Positions 25,001-38,438 of a DNA stretch of 64,000 bases are shown one piece after another (within the stretch, counting starts at the first letter, position 1; each line of letters begins with the position of its first letter). Origin of the DNA: Sisyra terminalis (lineage: Eukaryota; Arthropoda; Insecta; Neuroptera; Sisyridae); assembly GCA_958496175.1 (NCBI GenBank), contig OY292274.1, forward strand, positions 4,402,001-4,466,000. Direction: 5' to 3'. The translations under genes and the position numbers were made by a program. Under the pieces are notes generated by a model. It was not told the origin of the DNA, did no database searches, and saw only the letters and a list, made by a program, of their open reading frames with translations.

Positions 25001-25008
25001 TCTTTGTT

Positions 25009-28000
25009 TTGAAATTTATGTATCAAAACTTAAAGTGGTACACGAAATCACACTTTTGATAAGGACGAAATTTTCCCAATATTCTTGTAAATCTTTACGA
25101 TTAAATCGAAGAAAACAATAATTTAATTTCAGTGAACTATAAAACTAATAATTTTCAATTTAGAAACCATTGAATTTATCAACTTTAAAGAAAAACAAGC
25201 ATACAATGAACGAATCAAGTTTCCAATTAAATTTATTTTGTTCTTAGTGCGATGATACAAAACGAATGAAGCATTTATAAAAAAGCTTAAATAAAATAAT
25301 GAATACCAACATTCCATCGACTCGTATTATTAAAAATCGAAAATACTTAAAGTATCACAGTCGGTACCTACATAAAAACGAAACTACGAGTATTTGAAAA
25401 CGAGGAATGCCCAAGGGTATATTTTGGGTCAGCTTCATTGGCGAGGGCCCTCGTTTTCTATTTGGGCCATAGAAAGTGACCATCAAGCACATGGTGGTCA
25501 ATTCACTTTACCTGAACTTATTGTTCGTTTTCTTACCTTTCTCCGCAATCTTATCAATCCTAGTCCATATCAAAGAGTAAATTTAATTACTAACGGACAA
25601 AACTAGCTCATATTTTAATTAGCTAATTCACAATTTATTATAAGATTGCAACGTTTACGACTTGTTAAATATGCCAAAAAAAAGGTATTAAAACACTTAC
25701 TAATAATTAGCAAATGATACTAATAAAACCATTATTCAAATTAATTACTAATCGATACTTAAGAGACTTATTTTTCGAGTCTAAATTTAAGTTTTTATCA
25801 TCATTCATTTTTGCTAGAGAATTATAAATATTTGTCTTCCAACGATCGAACTTGTGTTTTCTTAATGGTGTTTTTCGGTCAATCAAATGGACAAACCAAA
25901 TGAAAGATGAACTCTTAAGAAGTACATTATAATTTTAATCGACAAGAAAAAAGGCATTTGAAAAAATTATACAAAAAATTTTCCTAATTTAATTAGAAAA
26001 CTTTTACACTTCAAAGTTTTGATTTTACTTTTTTCAAATTGTTATTATGAATTTTGATAACTTTTAAGCATTAACATTTGCATTAATCTCTGTTAATGAG
26101 ATATGATTTGTTTAAAAATACTTTCTTTCGAAACTCTAATTAAAAATATTCAAATCGAAGAAACTTTGAATATTTCGTCTTGTGAATTACTAATAAAATT
26201 ATGTGAAGAGATAAACGAAAGTTTTTGTTTCACTCTATGGATGTATGCGTTAATTTTATTGTTCAAAATCTTTATCAATGTCTTATTTTTAAATGTGATG
26301 AATGAGAGAAATTTGACTTTTAAGACAGTGAAGATAGATTTGTTTAAATTAAGGTAAATTTCTAAAATTTTAAAAAGGCATTCTTAAAAATATTCATTGC
26401 TTCTTATGCACCCAAATAAATACATATGTAGCACATTTTTTTTGGAAAAATAGAGCAGAACTTGTAGGATTTTGTAGGAACAGTAATAGTTAGAATTCAA
26501 TAATGTTTATAGGAATTATTGTTTGTCAATATTTATGGGATTTTTTAGAAAATCAAAACGAAACAACCCTTACAGTTAGCTCAATCAAATAATTTGTAAT
26601 CACTGCTACTGAAACTGGGCATTTTCTACGATTATAATAGTTCAAGAGAGGTACAACTCTTATTTTTTGGTGAAAAAACGGAATTCTTATTTAACTGATT
26701 TTTCTTCTTAATGCTTATTTCGTTGCTGATATAATATGGCTGCTCTAAATTTTTCAGGACCCACTGGACACATTTTTTCTCCAGCGACCTACGTTCCTTT
26801 GGCTCTTGTGCTGCAGACGCGAAATTCGAATCCACGAGATTTTCTACTACTTAAATCCAACGGAGCGATAATCGTCCACGTTTATTGGTAATCATAAATG
26901 GTATCATGGCACGAAATATATCCGAAAAAACCGAGAATTCATCCATACATTAGTGAAGAGAATTTTGGACTTTGGACTAGATTAACTTCGTTTAAAAAAC
27001 ATTTGTTCTTCTACCCGTCCATGGGATCCGCAACATTCTTCTTAAAGGTATCAATTCGTTGCTGATCAGCTGCACAAATAATTCAAGCCTCTAAAACGTA
27101 GGTAATAGTAAATAAGAAAACCTAACGTATCAACTAATCGTATTCTTTAACAGGGCACTGCAATTTCAGGAAGCATCTTTTAACTATACAGATGAAGGAG
27201 AGTACTCTTGAGTCACCTGGACATGTCCATAAACGTTTAATTAGTTGTTTGCAGAGATTTATCTCAGAGACCTGTCCAATTGGAACTAGTAACAAAACTG
27301 GGATGCAACAATTGGGAATTTGAAAAAAAAAATTATTGATTTTTTTCATGTATTTTAAAACTTTATTATTAATAATATTGATATTTAATGCAAAAAACTT
27401 AGAAAAATTTTTTTTTCAATTAATTATAAACGATTAAAAATTGATAAAATTTAAAAAAAAATCACGTGACTATAAACGCGCCATGAATGGTCACCATAGT
27501 TGTGACGTAATAATGTTATAGCTATTTAATAAAAATACAGCGTTTACAGCTATTACACGTGACTAGACAATAATATTGAAATTTTACTGCTAAAAAACGA
27601 GTCGTTAGTTGATTCCAATTAGCTATGTGTGATAAATGATTTATAAAGGCAAAGTCTGATAATATTCCTGCACTGCTTGAAACCATTTATTTCAACGTTT
27701 GCCATCTTGGGGAACATTTAAAAACATTTTGTTAGGAGTTGTTTTTGTAGTATTCGTTCATAATGGTACAAAACAAGAACGATAACTTTTAAGGTTCGAC
27801 ATGCTCAATATAAATTTCAATATTTAACTATCACAACAGAATTAAATCAATCAAAACACTGTACTTATTATTTCTGTATCAACTGCAATTATTGACAACT
27901 AACATTAGGACGTCACACGCGCTCGTGTTTGTTCGGGAGCTGTCGGCGTGTTTTCGGTACTAGATTCAAAAAATTCAAAAATTAATTTTTATTTTGAAAT

Positions 28001-28960
28001 AACTTTTGAATTATTGCGAAAATAAAAAAATAAAAAATAGTTTTGCTATAAAACTTATATATGATCTTTCCATTTATCACAAAAAAAAAAAAAATTCACA
28101 ATCCCAATTCTTTTAAACGGTAGCGCTGAGAAACTCTGACCAGAGGCTTCCGGAATGATGAAAAATAAGATGGTCCAATTCTATATATCTAGTGATTGTA
28201 TTTTACGAAGGCTAAACTAATTTTTCCCACAAATATCAGTCTACTATAAAATACATCTTACGACGGCGTGCGGGAATAACCCGTGCGTTATTCCCTATGA
28301 TTGATGAGGCGCTGGTTCTGACCTCAACCACCGAAAACCTACCGAAAGATTAGAACTTGTCCGATCTAGCAAAATATGTAAAAAACGACAATTAATTTAT
28401 CTGGACTACCGGAACACGCCTGTGATGAAGTTGTCAAAGAGGGTGAAGGTTTGGAAAAAGGACAAGACAAACTATCGATAGCTGCCGCGCCAGGGTGGGC
28501 ACTCCAGGATTTTGCCGTCCCAAACAAATTCAATGAAAATAACGAAAATGTCTAAGCTATCGTTTAGCGAATAAACGATATAATTCGTTATAACGATCCA
28601 TAATCAAACTATCAAAAATAAATTATATTATTAGTTTCAACAATTCAACGAGCAAAACGGATTTCTGTCGTTAACGAACAAACATAAAGTAGCTCTAACA
28701 AACAAGTTCCTCGTGGTTGAGTTAAAAAAAAAAATAATGAAAACCAAAAAAATTAAAATAATTTTTCCAGAAGAAACGCTGTATAGAATTAAAACTAAAT
28801 TTCGCCAAATGTTACGGCGCAACCACTAGCACTTTTGAGCTATAGTCGCCGTAAATTCCATAAATTTATTGTCCCCCTTTTGATTTTATTCTTTCTTAAA
28901 AAGAGCGTTTTTTTTGGGTCGAAAAAAATTAAGTAAAATTTACTAGTTAGTTATCAAAAA
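25009..28960. other. AT-rich DNA, no gene recognised
   Basis: The stretch contains a short inverted hairpin of GAAAACGAGG/CCTCGTTTTC at about 25396-25462, and scattered G+C-richer islands around 26740-26860 and 28390-28520 with short open frames. A minus-strand frame at 26632-26835 (starting DSNFASAAQEPKERRS) has balanced composition but no recognised homology. Nothing can be assigned. Confidence 0.4.
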
Positions 28961-29602
28961 AAAAAAAAACACTTGTTTGCAGTTCACACACGGTAGAAGT
29001 GAAACCTTCAAAAAAGATGAACTTCAAGATATTGAGACGAATGTAAGATTTTCTAAGTAGGATAATTGTAGGGGTTATTTTACGATTTATTAACATATAT
29101 ATTACATAAATTTATCCTGAATCCAAATTTTCATTTTCGATAAAAGATACGAGAGCTTATGATAATGGAAGTATGAAATAAATCCAGTGGTGGTAAAGAT
29201 GCAGGTATCGTTTAATATTTGAAACTATTGTATTTGGACATCGTTGAAATTACATTTTTCTGGATTGCTTGAAAATACGTGTAGCACAGTAAAATGTTAT
29301 CATTTGCATTAGAATTTTAATTATTATTCATAAAAGATCTTCATGTCCTGGGCGTTGTGGTTTTAAATTTCGTTGAAATTACAATAGTTCACAAAAATAG
29401 TTCACGAAATTTTTCATGGGCAACTTTATTTCGACGAAATTGTGAGTACCTAAGAAATCGGCTGTGCATTAATTTGAGTAGTACTTGAAGAAGAGTTCGT
29501 AATATTCAACAATATCAGAATTAATTTTAAATTCGCTTTTATTTTCTTGAAATTTCGTGATTAAGGACGAAATATGTGGTTAGAAAATATTTAAGTACTT
29601 AC

Positions 29603-29791
29603 TAGCATCATTTTCACTATTTTGCACAGTCGAATCAATATTAAAGGTATAAGAACTATTAGTTTTCTTATTTAATAATGCTTTTCGGCGTCCCCAAAAT
29701 TCACGAACACGTTTTGTTGAACCTTTTGGCGTCTTTATAGCATTGTTTTCTTTACTTTTTTCTGATAATCATGACAATGATCCGTATTCAT
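29603..29791 (-). pseudogene. Exon-like ORF in repeat R-B, unit 1
   Basis: On the minus strand an ATG at 29791 leads, with a one-base frame change in an A-run, into KTPKGSTKRVREFWGRRKAL and on to STVQNSENDA, then GCTA|GTAAGT, a strong splice donor with the intron starting at 29602. Two further copies (29985-30122 and 40173-40361) preserve the same protein frame with mainly conservative changes. It looks like a duplicated 5' coding exon; the rest of the gene was not found. Function unknown. Confidence 0.4.
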
Positions 29792-29984
29792 TTACGGTAA
29801 AATTGAAAATTAATTTTATTAAAATAATGAAATGTTTATGCTCATAATTATAATAAGCAATTTAACACGGTTGTTATTGGTCGCTATGAAAACCATTCTC
29901 AGGTATCAGAATTAATTTTAAATTAGCTTTTATTTTATTGAAATTTCGTGATTATGGACGAAATATGCAACAAGAAATAATAAC

Positions 29985-30122
29985 TATTAGTTTCTTATTT
30001 AATAATGCTTTTCGGCGTGCCCGAAATTCATGAACACGTTTTGTTGAATCTTTTGACGTCTTTATAGCCTTGTGTTTTTTACTGTTTTTTTTTTGATAAT
30101 CATGACAATAATCCGTATTCAT
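29985..30122 (-). pseudogene. Exon-like ORF in repeat R-B, unit 2 (donor lost)
   Basis: The ATG at 30122 opens an in-frame reading through MNTDYCHDYQKKNSKKHKAI and RVHEFRARRKALLNKK, without the one-base frame change seen in the other copies. It diverges before the splice donor, which is deleted here. The basic ARRKALLNKK block is shared by all three copies. Confidence 0.35.
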
Positions 30123-30412
30123 TTACGGTAAACTTGAAAATTAATTTTATTAAAATAATGAAATGTTTATGCTCACAATTATTATAAGCAATTTAACACG
30201 GTTATCATTGGTCGCTATGAAAACCATTCTCAAGCAGCGTAATACGCAGGCGCGCACAACCATAATAAATACTAATGTTTCCTACCTCATTCTCTCTCAT
30301 GTTAAATCTTATGGATTTATGTATATGTTTCTCTTTTTATTGCCGCTTTTCGTTTCCGTTGTATAAAATTCAAGTCACAACGATGCTAAAGAAGTTTTCC
30401 CTTCAAAAATTT

Positions 30413-32198
30413 GATCCGTAACTACTTAATATTTTTTGACAATTTGTAGTCGTTACGGCTTGGAAAGGATGAAAATGAAATAAATTTTTGTTAAAGGAGA
30501 AGTTTTATTTCATCGCAAAGCAGTATAGGTACTTTTATAAATATATACATTAGACTTTTAAATTATACGATAGAACCGAAGACTTCTTTATAAAAATTAT
30601 TGTATTTGATCACTCTTGTAATGAGTTAACGGATTCATACATTTATTATATCTTGTAACATCAATTTTTATAAGTTTATTACTTTTTTATTCTAAGTTTT
30701 CATTCATTAATAATATTTGTTTTTAAGTTATGACCTTTAATTTTTTTTAAACGAAAATCATAGAAGTAATTCAATAATTTACATTGGTGTGGTGGTAATA
30801 AAATTCGAATCTAAGGCATTTAAATCGATGCGTTTAGTAGTTGCGGCTACTATTGAGTTAAATAATCGTTCAGGCGTTATAGAAGTTTATTTCCGTGAGA
30901 AGAAAACTCGATAAATTCTTAGTCTCTGTTAATGTTGAGCGAGATAATTATCATCTCTCGTTCTAGTTTTATTATTGCCTTATATATTATAAGCTTTGTC
31001 AAACACCACTTCAAGGAACAACTGGGGTGGTCTTCGATACATTTTGCTTTAATCCAACGCATAGAGATGAGGTGATGATGGTGATATGTGGTGACTTTGT
31101 AGGTGGTTGCCTGCGATACGAAATCGTGGTTGGAAAGATCAAGTTTATTTTCTAGACCCTCATTTTGTTTACAACATTTGTTCAAACTGTAGCGACAATT
31201 GAAAAAAGCCATATAATACAAAATAGAAACATACATTTTGTAAAATAACGGAGTTCATTACACAATAATAAAATGTAATTCAGGGTTACATAAAGATGCA
31301 CTCGGCAATGGGCGTAAATTTACTGCAATAGCGCAGAAAAGAGTAATGTCGATAATTTAATGTTACTTAAATATAGTTTATAGGTGGCAGAAATATTCAG
31401 ATTCCCTCCCCCCCCCTTTAAAACTAGCGAACTTGTCTCTGAAACTTTCAAAATAATGAAACTAATACCAATTATTAGCTTTGAAATTATTGAATTGTCA
31501 TCGCAGTACAATGATTTCTGTTTATTAGGATAATAATTCAGATTAAAACAATAACAGTTAAGATAGTAAGGTTATCTTTAGAATTAAACAATACAAAACA
31601 AGAATGAAGAGTTAAAATATCTGTCGTATATCTTCACCGCCACCAACTCAAACCGCCGACGTAGCTTCATCTACATTGTATGTTTTCTGTTGAGAAATTC
31701 CATCTACTTGCAATCCTAGATAAGATAATCAGATAAATCTTACAGTAACTAGATGTAAAATAAATAGTAGAATTTCAAGTTCGCGAAGCCGCATTGTCTA
31801 CGACAGAAATAAAAATATGTAAGTAATACACATTGGTATATTTAACATCCCTGAGTCGAAAAAGAAATCATTTCGCAACCTTATCTTTTGTAGACCTGGC
31901 CGATAGTAAAATCACTTTTTTTTTTATTTCAATACAAAATAAATTTTTGCCTACAACAGTGATGAATATTAAATTTCATTTTTTTTTAGGGGAATGATTT
32001 TGAATCATAAGAAAATCCCATACTTCAACGCTTGCCCAATTACACTGTAAATAATAAATAATGGCAAATAATAAAGAATTAAAATAATAAAATAACTAAA
32101 ATAACTTCCATTCGTTCGAAAAACTGTTGGGGTTGAGTCCAAACTTTGGCTGATGGTGAGTAATCAAACAATCAAACCTTCTTATAACATGTAACGAA
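30413..32198. other. AT-rich DNA, no gene recognised
   Basis: Short frames only, including a 105-codon minus-strand frame at 30919-31236 with no recognisable motif, and a C11 run near 31407-31417. Confidence 0.4.
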
Positions 32199-32206
32199 TG
32201 TAAATG

Positions 32207-32925
32207 CAGTGGCGTAGCTACCTAAGGGTTAGGCGGGACAGTGCCCCGGTGCCCTCAAGCTCAGGGGGCCCTCGAATCCTTACCAGAAATCTCGATCGAA
32301 CTGAACTTTTGGAAATTCAATTGGAAGTTCACCAATTATGTAAGAAAATAATGAACAAATATGGAGTGCTAGAATGCGACCTACCGGAAGTATTTACAGC
32401 AATGTTATTATTCTTTCCAATTTCTGTCACTTCTGCAGCAGCTGAAAGGTCATTTAGCAAATTAGAAATAATAATAAATTATTTAAGAAATAATATGGGC
32501 CAAACTCGACTCGACAAACTCGACATTTATCGCTAATAGCGATTGAAAACAAAACCTCATCAAGCCTGGATTTAAACGAAGTCATTGATACTTTTGCGAA
32601 AACTAAAGCTAGGAAAAATTTTAAATATAATTGTTATTTAGTCAGTTGGTAGGCCCAACCTTTATATAATAAACCCTTAAATCTTCTCTATTTCGTTTTA
32701 TTAGCCAAACCTACACCAAGTATTAATTGTAATTTAAGTTGTTACTGTTTAATATTTTTAGTACCTGCCCTGCAGTGCACAAAAAAGAGCTTAAGTAGCA
32801 TAGCATTTTTAAAGTATTTGTATATTTCATATTTTTATTTGATAAAACCTAATCAGTTTACATAGCAGTGGGGCCTAATTTTTTAATTTGCCCCAGGGCC
32901 CTTGGATTACCTAGCTACGCCACTG
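32207..32925 (+). mobile_element. hAT element, internally deleted (CAGTGGCGTAGCTA ends), copy 1
   Basis: The left end CAGTGGCGTAGCTACC is perfectly inverted at the right end (CTAGCTACGCCACTG). Perfect 8-bp direct repeats TGTAAATG flank it at 32199-32206 and 32926-32933. At 719 bp it retains only the transposase C-terminus. A shorter relative is at 49445-49946. Confidence 0.95.
32285..32536 (+). pseudogene. hAT transposase C-terminal dimerisation domain fragment
   Basis: The frame contains FPISVTSAAAERSFSKLEII followed by INYLRNNMGQTRLDKL and a stop. This is the hAT dimerisation (hATC) signature 'T..AAAERSFSKL..IK..LR..M.Q.RL..L'. The catalytic core and zinc finger are absent: the first codons of the open frame are terminal-repeat sequence, not protein-coding. 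Non-functional alone, and mobilisable only in trans. Confidence 0.85.
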
Positions 32926-32933
32926 TGTAAATG

Positions 32934-33855
32934 CATTGTGATTTGCTCTTCAACTAAATGTTTGATATGTAGATGTTAATTATGAACGCAACTTAGAAAC
33001 AATTTTGAAGAGAAAAGCTGAGTTTTTAAGTCTAAATTATTAATAACATTTAATTGCCATAATCTTCGATTAAATATACCACAAAAGGTGGAGTTTATCA
33101 AACAAAGAGAGTACAAGGTTTTGGGACCACGGATTTTGTTTAAATTATATAGGATGATAGATTTAGTTTTTCTGTTGATGAATATATATACCTAGTTAAA
33201 GGGGTCACTTCTCATTTTTTTTAAATATCTGCAATTAAAGATACAATACACTCGTTAAATTCAATTCTGTAACAATAAGGTTTCTAGTCATTTAAGATAT
33301 TTCATTTCCTAGCTTATTTAAACTGCATTATATATTTTTATATATTAAAATAGACAAAAAATAAAAAAAATAGTTATTCACCCTTCACGAACTTGACCCC
33401 GACTCTTGACGACAAGGGACACGGATCCGTTGCAGCTATGCTAAATCCATTGCGTTTAAGTTTGCTACAGAACTAAATTCAACGAAAAAATTGCATATTC
33501 AATTGCGAATATTTAAAAAAATTATTCAGTAGTGGTCCCTATTACCATTTATCTTCATCAACAGGGAAACTAAATTACCATTCTACGAAATTTGAACTAA
33601 ATTCGCGACCCCAATACCTTCAGTTGGCAATGAGTGTCCATATATAGGAAATATCTAAAAATTGCACTCAATGAATGCCCTATTATTTATTTTTAATATA
33701 CAATAACTGATCAATTTACTATTTACTGTGATATTATAGAAATAAATTTGCTACATATTGATTTTTTTAAATATGGCATGGGAGAATAAACGAAATTTTT
33801 ACTCTAAATTCAAGTAGAAAACATAGTTTTATTTATAACTGCTTATAATTTAGTA
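32934..33855. other. AT-rich DNA, no gene recognised
   Basis: No supportable frame or repeat. Confidence 0.4.
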
Positions 33856-33859
33856 GTCT

Positions 33860-34470
33860 CCCCTTAATTGATGTAAAAATAGGGCAATTGTCAATTATCA
33901 AAGAAATTTAAACTCATTATTTGGAATTCCAATTCCTTATGTGGCCAAGCATTGTCGTGCTGTACAATAACCAATCCATGTTTTTTGATATATTCGGTAC
34001 GTTTAAGCCTTAATTCTGACGTCAACTGTAATAATTGTCTTTAGTAACATCCCCCAGAAATGGTTTCATTAGGTTGGAATAACTCATAATAGATTAATCC
34101 GATCTGGTCCCACTAAATACATAACGATCTCTCCTCTTTGGATTGACCAATTGGATCCACTTTTCATCCCTCATCACGATTCTTTGTAAAAACTTTTTCT
34201 GCTTTTGCATTGGGACCAGTTGTTCGCACGTGAAAACATGGCGCTAAAAGTCGCTTGGCTTATGCGGTACCCATTTTTCCTCTTTTTGTTCCATAACCAT
34301 TGTTTTCAACATGATTTAAAATCGCTTGTTAGCTCATTCTCAAAGTTTCCACGAACTATTCTTAAGTTTAACATGAATCTTGATCCACTAACTCCTCCAA
34401 TTAAGCATTTTCAAACTTTACTGTTTAAAGTTATCACTTTTGAAACACCGTCACCAAAATGTACATGCCT
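33860..34470 (-). pseudogene. Decayed mariner-like transposase
   Basis: The minus strand reads FTCEQLVPMQKQKKFLQRIV, then MRDEKWIQLVNPKR (compare the mariner block 'GDEKWI.Y.NPKR..W'), a YLVGPDRIN stretch matching 'WD..GV.Y.ELL', and QHDNAW-like residues from GTACAGCACGACAATGC near 33950. Stops and frame changes are frequent and no TIRs were found. It is old and unrelated at nucleotide level to the intact mariner at the right end. Confidence 0.6.
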
Positions 34471-34510
34471 TAATTGATGGAGCATGTTCCCATATGCTTT
34501 TTAAAAGCTA

Positions 34511-36064
34511 CACTGTAAAAAATTTGATTCTCAGGTCGAACTATTTAGGAGTTTGACTAATTTACCTTAAGTGAAATTTATTTTGCTTTATTCAATCCCA
34601 AACAAACGGTTTGAATCAAGAATTTTATATTTCTTGAGCCAAGAAACACGCGTAGTTGCACGGAATGTCTAATACATTCACAACAATGGTTAGTGCAGTT
34701 CAGTCAGCTCCCCTCCACATTTCACATTAAAATTAGGGGATTTTATCTTTGTGTACCTAAGCTGGTCATGCGCATAACATTAAATGTTCAATCCAGTTCC
34801 TTATAGTGCTGGATTACTATTGTCAATTATTGTTTTTGCCGTTTATAAGAAAATATAAATACTATCCAAGAGTATCGACAATAAATAAAAATTATTCCTT
34901 CTTCTCCATCTCTCTTTTGTTTTAAAATTGTCGTTCATTAATTTTATTAGAAATTATATTGAAGTTTTGAAACGACCGCGCTCCGACCTAGGTCGTTAAA
35001 GTGAGAAAAAGTGAGTTGGAGAGAGATAGGGTTGCCGAGTCGAATACGGGATCAAACATGAATCCTTTATACTTTACCTCTGTGTTTCCTAAGCTGTACC
35101 ATCGATTTGAACCTACGAATTTTGCTTTTCATTTAACATTTTAACTTGTAAGTATACAACATTATTTATAAATTTTTGTTTTAATAAGTGTAATAACATA
35201 TTTTAATATTCATTAAAAAGAAATTAGCGGATAATTTGTGTTGAACGATTATTATACCATATGTATTGTATTTTATAAAAATGGCTGATGACCCGGTCAA
35301 AGTATATTTAATGACTCGGGGGTTCGAAGATCTTATTGATAGTTTTTGAGATTTATATATTATTTTTTAACAAATTAAAATATTTATATATTTAAGTTTT
35401 ACATTTATATATTTATATATATAAGTTATATTTATAATAATATATTTTATTTTATTCTAATAAATGATTATGTGTATTTTTTATAGTATGGGCTAGGAGT
35501 TTTTAAAGTTCTTAAATATAGTGCGGATTTTTAATTAAATAATTTAAGTTTACATATTTTGTTTTGCATAAAAATATATTAAAATTATGTACATTAGTTC
35601 TTAATAAAATATATAAAATGAAAACCAAATCAGCCTTTATTTAATAAATTATACCTACTTTCTAGCCAAGTATATTTTTAATTTTCAATAAAATTTAATT
35701 GAAACTATAATTTTTTTTTTTGGTTGCAATATCTGTGCCAAATCTAAATCAAGCATATAAAATTAATTCATTCAATTTCGTTTATATTTGAATTAAGTAT
35801 AGTTATGTTTGAAAGAAGTATTCAAATTTTTAATCAAGTTTATATATTGTTTAAAATAAATATGATGGTGATTTCGTACAAAGCAATCGAACTTGACTTA
35901 TCCTAACTAAGTTCTTAGCTCAACTAAATGTTTCTTGGCTCAAGAAACATTTTTAAACTCGTTTGCGCTTAATTTAAAGATCATGCGCACTTCGCCGTAT
36001 CCAAACTTGCAGCTGATTTTAACCAAACGAAAAACGTTTGTACTTAGTACTCGTTTTTTCGGTG
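34511..36064. mobile_element. TA-flanked repeat family R-A, copy 2
   Basis: CACTGTAAAAAATTTGATTC to TTTTTTCGGTG with TA on both sides. Collinear with 13909-16318 but lacking the retroposed insertion, it therefore shows the empty site. Similarity is high throughout, so both copies are fairly young. No ORF of note; the 66-codon frame 35935-36135 runs over its right end and is not conserved. Confidence 0.75.
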
Positions 36065-36066
36065 TA

Positions 36067-37506
36067 AGATTCCCGCAAATTTGTGGTAATAAAACTCAAA
36101 AAAATTATGTTCTTAACACTTCAGTGAAATGCTAAATAATGATTTTTGAAGTCAAAGGTTAACAATAATCCGTAACGATTTAATCCAAATCACATCATTT
36201 TTTTCTAATCCACCAAATTTTATTTGTTTACCTAACATTCCACACATTTTATCGATCACGGGAAGAATTTTATTAATGCCTCAGGTAATGAACTTATTAA
36301 TATAATTATAACAGTTCTCTAAGGTGTGAAAATTGACACCTGAGAGACCAAATCAGTGATATTTCGTATTTTAAAATTTGGTTTCTCACATTAGCGTTTT
36401 CTGAGATGCAATTCATATTTGGAAATAAGCTATTTCAAAATTTCATCTTAAAAGACATTTACAATGGAAGAAAATGATTGAATATTTCAATCACTTAGTA
36501 AATTGTCAACAATTTTCATTCACGTTCTATATAATACATAATACATTCTTTTTTAATTAATTCGACCTTGATTAACTAAGATTTTCAAAAGAAGTTGACG
36601 CAATTATTATGAGAGAAATTGATCACAAACCCATTAGAAATTACACCAAAAGTTGTTCTGGATAATAACAGCAAATTGAAAAAATGTAATTGATTTGTAT
36701 CCACCTGCATCATTGCCCGTTATTCTTCAGTGATTGGCTGCAAGGGTTGAAATCATTATAATTATTAGACACACTAATTAAAACCAATGAAAATTAATGG
36801 TAGGTGCTTAAGCCATACAATTTGTAACTAAATATAAATTTATTAGGAGAAATCTAATTTGAATTCATTCGAGATATTTTTTTTTTCAGAAAGGAGGTCA
36901 AGATAAAAAGGATCTGACGATGGTTTATGTTTGTATCTGATTCAAAGGGAATGAAGGAATGTGTTTTCGGCATTTTTTTACCTGTCCTAATCCATATGAT
37001 TATAGTACACGTAGACCTTTATAAGTAGTATAATATAAAAATAAAAATCCAAAAAAATATATAAATCGTTTTTAGGTAGAAAAATATATGAAAGAATTTT
37101 ATTTTCTCCACACGCATCAAAGGTAATCAAATATGCTTAATGTACTATACGATACAAATATTTTCTAAGGGTATTATATCAGACGGTACGTTTTATAATA
37201 GTCGAGTGTAAACGAGATGCATTAACCCCTCGAGGGTTTCTTTACATTTTTCTACTTTGATGCACATATAGTTTATGTTTATTCGTACAAAAAAAAAAAA
37301 AACGATGTCTAGCAATTATTGTTAGTCAATGCATTGTGCTATTCTTATTGCATTAGAAATTTAAAGTAAAAATTTTGCTGCACAAAAATAAAAATTATCA
37401 GATGAGTTAATAAAATGAAAATCGTTGCAATGATGAATCTGATGTAATGTATTTATAATTTAGATACCATAAAATTGAGAGCTTGTTATAAATGGATAAA
37501 GACTAA
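36067..37506. other. AT-rich DNA, no gene recognised
   Basis: No supportable frame. A-rich and T-rich runs only. Confidence 0.4.
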
Positions 37507-37508
37507 TA

Positions 37509-38438
37509 GGGGAGACCGGGTACAAAAGTAACAGTTTGCACTTTTACCGTGATTTCTGGCTGGGTGTTATTATTGCCATTAAATGAATATAACCACATAT
37601 AAATTTAGTTTATGTTCTTCACAATAGTAACTTGATTTTTTAAATTATGGTGTGTTTTATATGAATAACATAGAGTTTACAAAAAATTGTTAGTTGTTAC
37701 CTACGACCACGTAGGCGGGTCGAAAGTAACACGTTGTGGGTCGAAAGTTACAAGACTGCTAAGGGTTGCTAATGAAAACAAAAGAACAAATTAAATCAAC
37801 AAACTACTTATTTAAAGACTTTAAATTAATGATATAAACCAAATTCAGCATTTTAAATACTCAAAAAATATATATTTTAAGGAAATGAATGAATAGAATG
37901 CCGCGACATCGCATAATAACTACTGCATGAAGAACTACCGACACGGAAATGTATCGGAAAATCATTCTATTGAAGTAGATATCATTAAAAATATGATGTT
38001 AGTAATAAAATCATTACGAGGACAAAAGTAACATATTACTTTTGTAGCCTAGGGGGCTATGTTACTTTTGTACCCATTCTCATTTTTAATAAAACGTGTA
38101 ATATAACCTTAAAACGGAACGTGCAAGACAAAAATTAATTTAAACAATGTACAATTTATCTAATCAAGAATGGATATGCAAACATTCGGATCGCTATGAT
38201 CCTTTTACGACTATGTAAACAATAAATAAGAAAACGTCGAAAAACTTACTTTTGGCTCGTTAAAACACATTACGTTCTATTATATAACCTAACAACGCAC
38301 TGCGCACGCGTCGACTTAATGCGATTGAGGGGGGTGCTCTAGGCTATCGCTTGATGGCAGCAAAACGATGTTCGTCCATTGGATAAACCTATAAAAGCAT
38401 AGTTTCGACCCGCCGTTACTTTTGTACCCAGTCTCCCC
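37509..38438. mobile_element. TA-flanked MITE (GGGGAGACCGGGTACAAAAG ends)
   Basis: The terminal inverted repeats GGGGAGACCGGGTACAAAAG and, inverted, GGGGAGACTGGGTACAAAAG continue into GTAAC; TA lies at both sides. The interior holds further copies of ACAAAAGTAAC and its complement (for example around 38028-38080), i.e. clustered sub-terminal motifs of the kind bound by a transposase. No coding capacity. Confidence 0.8.

Larger units (their letters stand above)
28961..30412. repeat. Dispersed repeat R-B, copy 1 (with internal tandem duplication)
   Basis: Starts after an A-run at CACTTGTTTGCAGTTCACAC and ends near AAAGAAGTTTT. The same sequence recurs at 39504-40640. Copy 1 contains a tandem duplication: the unit from TATCAGAATTAATTTTAAAT at about 29516 to 29900 begins again at about 29903 and runs to about 30362. 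Both units carry the exon-like frame annotated separately. No terminal inverted repeats or clear target duplication were found, so the mode of spread is unknown. Confidence 0.75.

Noticed and set aside
28390..28480. LDYRNTPV-like peptide suggesting a gypsy integrase fragment
   Set aside because: Only one short match, with an alternative equally open frame and no neighbouring LTR or integrase motifs.
30919..31236. 105-codon minus-strand frame
   Set aside because: No recognisable motif, and composition is consistent with chance.
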